From Gordionus sp. m RMFG-2023 (lineage: Eukaryota; Nematomorpha; Gordioida; Chordodea; Parachordodidae), in assembly GCF_954871325.1 (NCBI RefSeq), contig NC_088777.1:26637366-26701365 (forward strand): a stretch of DNA of 64,000 bases, given 5' to 3'. The notes under the pieces are model-generated. The model was given only the letters and a program-made list of their open reading frames with translations. It ran no database searches and had not been told where the DNA came from. The translations under genes and the position numbers were made by a program. Of the stretch, positions 41,301 through 53,300 are shown in pieces. The first letter of the stretch is position 1. Each line of letters starts with the position of its first letter.

Positions 41301-44300
41301 AAAAAGTAATATATATGGCGTTATATTAAAAAGATTTTTATAAAAATATATATTATATTGGTATTAAATTTAAATAAATCGATTAAATATAACCAATATG
41401 ATATCCTGGGACAATAAGTAAGGAAGCAGCCCATAAGGATATGGTTTTAGGACGATATATTTTAAAATTATATACAAACAATTATTAAAAAAAATAAATT
41501 GTTTTAATCTTATCCCATTTTGCGCTTATTAATAGAATTTCCTGAGACGATAATTTGTAGGTACGTCCTGTCACTGTTATTGTATCTGTAATTGTTTATT
41601 TGATTAATGGGCATCTTTCCCTCAGTTGTGGGGTAAATAATTGATGGTAATGGTTCATGGGGTTTAAAAAGGAAATATATATCTCCTCAGTAATTTCATT
41701 CTTTTTTAGTACTGTCTAACCTATAAAAATCGTAATAAACACATGTTACGAATCCTTTAATATCAGCAAAAGAGAAATTATTTATCGGCATTTGAGTATT
41801 GTTAATTTATAAGTCCTCTTTATATGAATATATTTTTTAAGTTTACTTAAACTCAATGGAAATACAGCATGTATTTCCCGAGTTCCTGGGGGCAAGCTTA
41901 ATTGAATCTTTCAAGTCGTTTAATCTCTTCTAAATTGTATTGTCTGTTGGTTATATATGTAAAATTTACTGATGGCATGTTTTGTTTTTCAAACTGATTT
42001 GAACTGGTGTTAAAATGTGTCCAGAACTGGTGCGCTGAAGGCTTGAACGTGCTGATAATCTTTTAATGCCCCTATAGGCCGTCACATGGACCTTTTCCAT
42101 CGGATGTAGTTGAAAAATGTCATTTAGCTGCTACATCAAAATCTGATTCATGATAACACATATTTATAAAAATTTTTGTTTTTATATTGCGCAGCTGATA
42201 CGTCAGTGCAATAATATATTTTGCTTGGCTTTTTGCTGAATTGATTGGCTACAAATTATGGCCTTAGGAATTTCTATTAATAAGCGCAAAATGGAATATG
42301 ATAAAAATAAGAGATGTTTTCATAATAGTTTGAATATAAAATTATAAAATGTTTATTTTACAATATAGCGTCTTAATAATAATCATATCTGTATGAGCTG
42401 CTTCCTTACTTATTGTCCTAGGATATCATTTTGGTTATATTTAATCGATTTATTTAATTATAATACCAATATAATACATATTTTTATTAAATACATTATA
42501 TTATAAAATCTTTTTAATATAACGCCATCTATATTACATTATTTTATTTATAAAAATAATAAAGATTTTAATAAAATTAAAAAAACAAAAATGGCTATCG
42601 AGATTTTTATTAAATCGTTAAATATAAAGGTAATAAATATTTATAGAGAATATCAACACCCAAAAAAATCCCTTCCTAACAGTGTTAATATTTTATTTTT
42701 ACCTGAAATAAGAAAATACTTAAAATTTTAAATTTTTTGTTTGATGTTTTCCAATGTAAAATTTAAAGGGCTATTAAATTATATATAATTTGTAACTCTA
42801 TCTTAAGTATTTTAAAAAAAACAAGATTTAATAAATCACGCATTGCCCTATTTTCGAAGGCGTATATCTTTGGATCTGGTTGATCTAGCACTCTAAAATT
42901 TTGATTTTATTAACATATACAACATAAATAACTATCATGCCAAGATTAGTTGATTTTAAAGATGGTCTTCCGAAAACTCGTTTTTTTGGTCGATTTGACA
43001 TGGAATAGTTATCACTTTATAAGATTTATTTCTCCAATCTAACTGATATGAATAAAAACAGGAAAATAAACACCGAATTTTTTGAGATATAATTAACTTT
43101 AGCTATAATTTATATATTTTTTAAATAAACAAATGGAAGGCTTTGTCTTGCAATCGACGGTGCATATCTGCTCATTGGCTCAACGATTGCGTTTCCATTA
43201 AAGCTCCCAGCCTTCCTCCGCCTTGGAAATTTTTGCACTTACCGTTACCCCTTAATTTTTCCGCCCGTAAATATATGTTAGAAAAACATGTAATGAATCA
43301 ATTATTTTAAGATTAATTTGAATATGCATCCACCAGCAAGATATTAATTTATTGAAATAACACTTAGAAAACATAATTTGTAGGTTATATAATAGTGTTC
43401 TCTAGGCAGAACCTGCGATAACGTTATATAAGATATTCACCCTGCCCTAGGTGGTAAAAATTTTCCTCGAGTACCTTTTATAGATGCGTTTTTAGTAAAT
43501 CTTTTATATATAGCTCTTTTTAAATTAGCTTTTTTTAGCATCCCATTTTTAAAATAGTACTTTTTGGTATCCCATTTTTAAAATAGTACTTTTTGGTATC
43601 CCATTTTTAAAATAGTACTTTTTGGTATTCCATTTTTAAAAAGACTATCAACAGCCTGATCATTAATATTGCACAGTTTTACAGAGCATATACTATATAT
43701 AAAAGAATCGTAAAACATAAATTCAAATAGGATTATTATATCGCAACATGATTTATATATGACAGAAATATTTTTATTTTTACATATTATTTAGTAAACT
43801 ATAGCATACATATACAACGGTTTCAAATAATTCATAGTGTTTTTACTTTATTATTTAGTTTTTGGAAGATTTTGAAGAACCTTCCTCTAATATGGTTAAA
43901 TAACATATATAAACATCATAAATACTCGATGGAATTGGAATTTTAAATAACATAGGATGCCACAGATAAGATCTCAATTTTTCTTTCTAACTCGAATCTC
44001 AAAATTAAATTATATTTAAATAAATTCTCGCCTTCCTTCTCTCTTTCCTTCCTTCTTTCTTTCTTCCTTTCTTTCTTTCTTTCTTTCTTTCTTTCTAACA
44101 TAGCATATGCTAATTTAAAACATAGAATTTATATTAAAACATGGAAAATTATTAAATTTTTAAAAAAAAAATATTGCAAAACGATTATTTTACATTACAT
44201 TAAGTCGGTTCCACGTCATTACAGAGAAACCATTACAGAGAATGTATTTTACAGAGAAACCTTTATAGAGAAAACAATAATAGATAATGCACTTATAGAG

Positions 44301-47300
44301 AAAACAATTATAGAGAAAGTCGTTTACAGAGAATGATTTTATAGAGAATTTATTTTATAAAAAAATTTATTTAAAGAATATGATTATTTTATAAAAAATA
44401 ATTATTTAAAGAATATGATTATTTTATAAAAAAAAAAATTTTAAATATGATTAATTTATAAAAAATGTTATAAATTTTTTTTTTAATTTATGTGCTCTGC
44501 ATAGTCAAAGGGGGAAAAAAATTATATGAAATATTATTAAATATTAAAATTACCTTATATAAGCGAATTATTGGGCAGTTTTTATTGTAAGAAAATTATT
44601 ACAATCGGCAAAATATTAAGAATTAAAATATAAAATTATAAAAACACTATTTTCGAATTTTAGAAAGTTTTATAATCTTATATCGTGTTTAAATAAAATT
44701 TTAGAAGGTTACAATTATATTAGTATCAAGTGGATAGTAAATTCAGGGCAATCAGCTCTGTATAATATTATAATGTAAAAAAATATAAATTTATTATTTA
44801 AATATATTTATTAAGAGTAACTAGTTACTTTGGACAGTTACTTTGTATAAAATGTAGTCAGCTACAGTTAGGATTTTTGTAAATGTAACTAGTTATAGTT
44901 ATCTTTTATCAAATCATGTGGATGAATGCAGTGGGCGCGCCCGAACTAAGAACGGAATACCTATATTCCACAATAAAAAACATAATCATGTACCAGACAT
45001 TGCTGATATTGAAGCAAGAAAAGAGATGAATAAAATCAAACAAGAGGCTTCTAGTACCCAATCTCTGCCCAATAATATAATGGCCGATATATCTAGCAAT
45101 ATATCTATAGCCTCCATTGGGAAAATGCCTAGTTGTTCCTTAATTAAAAGGACAATTCAAAGAAAAAGACGCCAAGTAGGAAGAGCGCCTGCCCTTCCCT
45201 TAAGCCTGATTGACTTGGTCATACCTATTGAATATCAATTATCCAATAATGATGAACAATTTTTGTTATATGATAGTGGTCATCATGATCACCGATGCCT
45301 CATATTTTCAACTATAAAAAATTTAAAATTTTTATCAACATGTGAAAAATGGTAGCAGATGGCACATTCAAGACATGTCCTCCTCTCTTCCATCAAATAT
45401 ACACCATCCACGGGATGAAACATAAAACCATTATCCTAGCTATTTATGTCCTGATGACATCACGTCGCCAACAAGATTACCTTAATATTTTCAATCAAAT
45501 AAAAAATTTCCAAATTTTTTTAAATCCTAAATTCATCATGATCGACTTTGAATTAGCAGCCTTATCTGCTTTTAAACAGTCGATTCCACTGCCTGCGATC
45601 CGCGGGTGCCTGTTTCATATGTCGCAATGCATATGGCGCACTGTTCAAAAAAATTCATTAATTTGCAATGCATATAAAACGCAAACAAATTTTGCTATGT
45701 ATATAAAAATGTTAATGTCACTGGCATATGTACCAGTGGAGGATGTAATTCATGGATTCGAGGAATTATGTGCCTCTGAATTCTATCAAGAAAATAGGGA
45801 TATTCTCGCCCCCTATAGAATACTTTGAAGAGACGTGGATTGGAAAATGATAGCTATGGAGAGGAGGTCGCCAATATTTAGCATTTCTCTATGGAATTGC
45901 TACGAATCAACACTAGCTGGTGAACCTAATACCAATAATTCAGTAGAAGGCTGGCATCGAAGTTTTTCGTCTCATATAAGTTCCCATCATCCAACGATCT
46001 GGAAATTTATAAAGAGTTAGTAATTATATTATATTAAAAATTTTAAAAACTTTCCCATTTTTAGCTCTCAAAGACGAAGATAGCCTGAATTGTTACAAAT
46101 TGGAACAATACTCTTTAGGATTAATGGCCCCGCTGTCAAAGAAAGAATATCGCGAAAGATCCAAAAGATTTTTCTAATTATTGAAGATTTTTATTTAAGA
46201 ACTATGCTGGATTATTTAAGGGCTTTATCCCACAATATAAATTTAAATGTTTAATTTAATCATATAATTGTATTTTTTATATTGGTATTATATTTATACT
46301 ATGTTTATTTGGATTTATTATGAATAAATATTTATTTGATATTTCGAATATATAATGCTATGCTCTTATTTAGTAGATTAACTAGATTTATCTTATAAAA
46401 ACTTCAATCTTAACCAATGAATATAAATATATTATAATATTGGGTTTAACGTAATTTAATTGATCCAGATTGTAATAATTTTCTTACAATAAAAACTGCC
46501 CAATAATTAGCTTATATAAGGTAATTTTAATATTTCATATAATTTTTTTCCCACTTTGACTATGCAGAGCACACAAATTTACAAAAAAAAATTATAACAT
46601 AATTTTTTTATAAAATAATTCTCTATAAAATACATTCTATATAAAAACTTTCTCTATAAAATCATTCTCTATAAAATCATTCTCTGTAAAATCATTCTCT
46701 GTAAACGACATTCTCTATAATTGTTTTCTCTATAAAAATTTCTCTGTAAAATACATTCTCTATAAAATAATTCTCTATAAACGACATTCTCTATAATGGT
46801 TTTCTTTGTAAAAGTTTCTCTATAATTGTTTTCTCTGTAAAAGTTTCTCTGTAATGACGCGATACCCATTAAGTCATACACAATTTAAACGAAATATATT
46901 TATTTTAATATAAATTTTTTTGGCCGTGCCCGGGTTTTATTTTTTCAGGCCCGGCCCGGTTATTTTTAAAAGAGCATGGCCTGTATTTATTTTATATAAA
47001 ATATTTTACGGCCCTGGTCTCAAATTTTTTTTTACATGGTTTATAAAATAATTTTAACGGCCCGCGTTTATAAAAAAATTATCGGTTTGGATTTTATAAA
47101 ATATACCTATTCGTCATTTTACGGTTCCTTTTTCAGCAAATATGAAATGATTTTTACATATAACTTTTAAAATTTCTTTTCTATAATGAAGATTATTTTT
47201 CATTTAATTCCAATATAACTAGAGGGTATAGAATTTACAATTTCACTTAAAAATAATTATAATAAGTTGAATAATTTGTAAAATATTTTACCTTTATTTT

Positions 47301-50300
47301 ATAAAATTGTTACGTATTTTTTAACGAACAATAAAATGCTGCCTCTTACGACCTCCCTTAATACTCCATTGCCATAATTTTTATCAAAATAACCGAGAAT
47401 ATCCTTACCATTGTTCGGAATAACCTTTCTTAGGAATTTGATTTCACAAGGGAACAATGTTAAGCCTTCGATTACTACAAAAGAAGCTTAGAGTTTTATT
47501 GGTCTAGTTTCTGAATTTTTGTATGTGTATCTTGTTAAATGGTAAAATCATCCTCCGATTATGATGTGATCTTCTAATTAAAAAATTAATATATTAGCAA
47601 TCATATAAATGATAGTTTTAAACCACGCTTATAGCAGATTTTCGAAATCCATGAATATATATTATGGGTCAGAAAATAATCTCTTTCCTGACATTTAGAC
47701 ATAATTATTTCAATTTTTTTTATACGTATTTTGCGTTTTTTTAGATTAAACAATAAACGGCTCTGATAAAAATAGCGTTTATTGATACTTGAGTGACCTA
47801 TAATTGAATGAAATATTTTGGAGACATAGCAAAATTTCCATTCAAATATTATATTGCATATTTGCTAATAATTACGTTCTTCAACACCTAGGCCATTATC
47901 AAATAATAAAAATCATTTTGAGCTTTTGTTACCACAATTTGCCTAACCTATAATATTTAGATTTTTATTAAAATATAATTTAATCTAAACTAATACTTTA
48001 AAATTAGGTCTTGCAAATTCTCAAGATTTGAAGAGTTGTGCTTTCCTTTATAATTCCTTAAGTTCTTTTTATTGTCTTGTAAATAACAGGTGTTAAGGAA
48101 AAAAAAGCTTTAATTAACATGTTGAAAATATATTTTTTTATTTATAATTTACTTTAAAAAAAGTTTATAAATTACGATTATAACAATTTATGTCCTTCAG
48201 GTAATATTAATGGATTAGCTGCGCGGAAAGCGACAATGAAGGGGTGGTGGCCTAGGCTGTCGACAGGGAGCTGACAGAGTTTGCAAGATGAGAGTGTGAC
48301 GATATCGCAGCCTAAACGACCTTAAGTTATTTGTTGGAAAGTAGTAAATCAAATTGGAGCTAGGGATAGCCTCGAGCCAAATCTTAACTTGAGTATAAAT
48401 GTTGGATTGTTAATGGAATCACTACCTATTGGGAATGCGATATCTGGGTTAAAGATCTAGGAAATGCCTTTCAAAACATTCAAGTAAAATAATTCAAAGG
48501 AATATGGGATCAAGGGTAAGTTCCAATCTCGTTGTCTGGAGGATAAAGACATAGGAGCATTTCATTTCGAGCATTTAACTTCCACAGGTCTAAAGCCAAC
48601 CCCAAATGAGGATTAATGGTAGTTGTGAAATGCTGCAAAACTTATTGTGACAGGAAATATGAAGTTTCCAAAAATTTGCCTGGTAGAGCAGCTTGCATCC
48701 TGCAATTGGGCGAGAATTTGAAGTTGAATATACATATTTGAGGGAGATTTTGGCGCTCGAAAGGCATGCAATATTTTTGAAAGGTATAAGAAATTTTTTG
48801 GAAAGAAAATGAATGGTGAGATAGTAAAATAGCTAGAATTTTCTAAAGCCGGTCGAATTTGATCAAGAAGTCCTCGCTAAATTTGGATATTGCTACTTTA
48901 CCTCCAATTGTTGCTCCTAAATAAGCTAGATTTTTAGACTATATAAAAGTTTTCTGGGTGGGATATAAGTTGTTGGGCATATAAAATTTATCCATTTTAT
49001 GATTGAGGGTAAACTCTGCGATTGGAGTGAGATCAGAAATGCTAAATGAAATTTTAATTAGTTCATCGTATGGAAAATTTTTTTTAAAATTTTTAAAAGG
49101 AAATTGCAACTGTCCCATCATCTAAGTAAAAGGACATTGCATGTGTTGATGTTGTCTGATGGAAGGTGCGAATGGATTCACATAAAAGAGCTGGGACCAA
49201 GGGATTCTCTTGTTTTATTCCTTGTTTAGATTCTATCGTTTCATAAAAAATTAAATAGAACGATTGGCAGCAGACGTTTATACAAGTGGAATGTTCAGAG
49301 AATGTGTTGCAGAAGGAAGTAAGGAATGGGCTTTTTCATTATTAAAGTCAAATTTAAAAAAAAGTGTTATTAGATTGATGTAGCAGTTGGTATGTGATAT
49401 GTGATGCATCCTTCTGGAATATTAAGGTTAAATTGATAAGGTAGTAAAATATTTGAATTTTGATTTTAGCCTCCAGCAAATAATTTTGGACATGATTTTT
49501 CGTAAAATAGGCCCAATAGTATTGGGACGAATACTTCCATCTTTTTGGGATAGTGCAATGAGGCGAGCACCAAATATTTAGATACAATGCATGCTGTAAC
49601 AATGTTATTAAGAAGGTTGGTTAGGGCTGGTATTAGGATGTGGTGGAATCGAATGGGTATTGTTAGATCCTGGAGGAATTTCTAAATCTAGACTTCCAGC
49701 CGAGTTCTTTTAAAAGAGTTAATGGCCTGTGATGATTTTTAAATTTGAGAGTGGATCAGGGGATATGGTGGTAACTGTAATAGAAATATATTTTTGAGGT
49801 TGTTTACATAAAAGGGATTGGTTGAATGATCGTTATGAGAAAACACATCATTTGATATTGCAAATGTTTAGTGCAGATTTAATGTTGCATAAATTGAGTT
49901 TTTTTCTATTTTGCTTTCTGGTACATTGAAGGTTGGGAGTTGTTGATTTTATTCTTTTGGGTCAAAGTAATTTTTAATTTAACGCGAAAGATTATTTTTG
50001 TCTGAAGGTGAGTGTAGGTGAAAAAGTTTTCATTTCACCAAAGTATTATGTTATTATTGGGCAAAGCATTAAAATTCGGGCACCACTGAGTATCCTTGAG
50101 ATTGTAGACCCAAACAGATTAGTCATTCTGGATCTCAATGGATAGGTTTTTATTTTTATTAAGGTCATAATTATATGTAATGATTGGAAAGATCGGATCA
50201 GAGAATAAGGCTGGGTAGATAATGGTAAAGAGGGATTATAGAAAATATAGATGCACGACATCTCGATAATCTGGGACTATGAAGTGTTAGTTTACCGGGT

Positions 50301-53300
50301 TAGGTGAGGAAGGTTTATTTTCCACATGATGGTATGAAAATGAAACTTAATTAAAGGCCATATTAGTTTAACTTTAACCATTTATGCTGTCATCATGATG
50401 TGCCATTCACACTGCTTTATATTTGTACAAAATCCTAGACTGGGATGAACATGGATTTAGGAGTTATCACTCTTTATATGGCTAAAATTGAGCAAATTAA
50501 AATTAATATCATCATATTTTAATTTAATGTATAGTTATGAAATAAAGTTAATTTAAAAATTATGTCTAAATAATAGGCCCTTACTTTTTTTTATATTTAT
50601 AAAAGAATTTTGAGAGGTGGCTGGGATAATGAGCTGTTTAAAACTTTAGTTAAGTTTTATCTCGAAATTAAAATTACTTGACAAAATAATTTTAAATATT
50701 TTATTTAACATAAAATAATCTACCAAAATTGAAATTCAACAATAAATTTTCCCCCATATATTCAAAATTAAAAGAAAGGCTTAATATATTATTTGACGAG
50801 AATTCTATAGATTATAAAACATTCAAACAATGGATAGCAGTTGATCGAACTACTCTCGAAACACTGACAAAATCCGCTGACGAATTTGTAGATTATTTAA
50901 TTGAATAATTAAACAATTTAATTCCTCATTTGTTTATAGCTTCATGATAATCATTAATTCGAAACTTTTCAAAATTTAATTTAAGTGTTGGCGAATTCTT
51001 AGTTATTGCGGACTTTTCAGAAAACTATGCATTTGTAGTGCAGAACCATGTACAAGGATTTAATCAGACCAATAATCAAGCCACTATCAACTCTTTTATA
51101 ATTTATTACCGTGAGAACAACATAATAAAACATGTAAATTTAGTGGTTATATCAGATTGTTTAAAGCATAACGCATGTGCATTTTATTTATTTTAAAAAT
51201 TGATCGTATTCTTGAAGGAAGGATTTAATAGTGGCTAAAATTTATTATTTTTCTGATGGAGCAGTGACCAATATAAAAATAAAAGATTTCATAATATCTA
51301 CAATCATGAAAATGATTTTGGGATAAAGGCTGAGTGACATTTTTTGAAACCGCACAAGGTAAAAGTCCATGCGACATTTTGGGGGCCGTCACTAAACGGT
51401 TAGCAGCTCGAGCAAGCTTGCAACGTCCATATGAACATCACATATTGTTAACTAGATATATTTAACTATGCAAGAAATAATATCAAAGGGGTAAATTATA
51501 TATTTGTGAGCAATAATGAATATATGAACATAGAAAGTCATCTTGAAAGTAGATTTTTGAGAGAAAAGAGAATTTCTGGAACACAAAGTTCCAAGCTTTT
51601 ATTCCCCTAGACGAAAACAAAAGTCATAATTTATTAAAATTCCTTGGATGATTATAATATATGATATATTTTAATTATAAATTTTTGATTGTATTATATG
51701 TAATGCAATTTGAGGCAAATAAAATTATAAATAGTTTAGAATTATTTTTTCAAGTAACTTCTAGACAAAATTTAACTAAAATGTTAACAAAGCTCATTAT
51801 TCCAGCCACTTCTCAAATTTGATAAAGATAAAAAAAAGTAAGGGCCTATCATTTAGACATAATTTTTATATTAATATTATTTCATAACTATTCATTAAAT
51901 TTAAATATGATGATATTAATGTTAAATTTGTTCATTTTTAGCCAAATAAAGAGTGATAACTCCTAAACCCATGTTCATCCCAGTCTAGGATTTTGTACAA
52001 ATAAAAAGCAATGTGATATCTATCTACATAAATTTTCGGTTTTACATATCCGGTTTTCGATATTAATATAATGTTCATCATATTTATTTTTATGTCATTT
52101 TAAAGAACTTTTATTAAGCTACAAAATAAAATTTAAATTATTTTTCTAACTTAATTATTACTCGAGATATTTGGAAATAAATGAGGTGCATTTTGTCAAA
52201 AATGTACCATTTTTCCGCGCTTTAAACGGCCATATCTTAGCGGGTAAACAGTGTTGGAAGGTAAAATTTCATTTTTTTCTTAGTTATAGTATATAATACC
52301 AGTATACAAAATTTAAGAAATATTGAAGGGGGTCGGGTTGAAACCTTGGTTGATTTGATATGGAATTCATCATATTTTTATTAAAATAAATATAAACCGT
52401 ATATTTAACATCCGTTTTAAAAAGGTTTAAAATAGTTCAGAAAATTTTAACGGTTCATTTCGGTATTGCGGTTCGATTTGAATCCCTGGTTCAGTATAAA
52501 ATATTTAAATCAAAATAATCTATTTGTCATTTATTATAGTAATTAAAAATTATACCCTTTATTACCTTCTTTTTCCAATACAGTGTTTTTTTCCAATCTA
52601 GTTAGATTGGTATTCGTACGCTTGAAAAACCTTCAAAAGTGTTTTAACTATATGATAAACCACATAAAGGATATAGAATCATTTTAATTTTTTAGATATT
52701 TCACCTTATAACGAGGATAAAAACATTTCGCAATCAGTTAATTAGCTAAATCCCTATTGTCTGTTATTTTTAGATATAAAATTTTAAATATCTCGTCCAA
52801 TAACAATTTTTTATTGATATTGAACTTGTATGCTAGATTTGCTTCGTTACAATTTTCTGCTGTAATTTTATTGGAAAATCATTAATAAATTGCAGATATC
52901 TAGATGATTGATGCTTTTCTATTGTGTTTGTAAAGTTTATTAATTATATTTTACACTAGTCATCTCAAAAAATTATTCTTTAAATCTTTTCTTCTTTTTC
53001 TTCTCGTTCTCTTTCTTTCTCTCCCTTCCTTCTATCCCTTCCTTCTCTCCCTATCTTCCTTCTTTCAAAAAATGTAACCATTTTACTTTGCTGCATAACC
53101 CCTCATTCATAGTTACCGATTCACGGTTAAGTATACAAAAGAGGCTATAGTTTGTATTCTTCACTGCTAATTTTTTATACTTCGCCGATAATTTGCTATT
53201 TGTAAATGTAGGGTAATATATTATTTTGAAATATATGAATGATACAGGTCATAAGTATAACGAATTTCTTGGACGGAGAAAGGATCCAGGTTAAACATAT

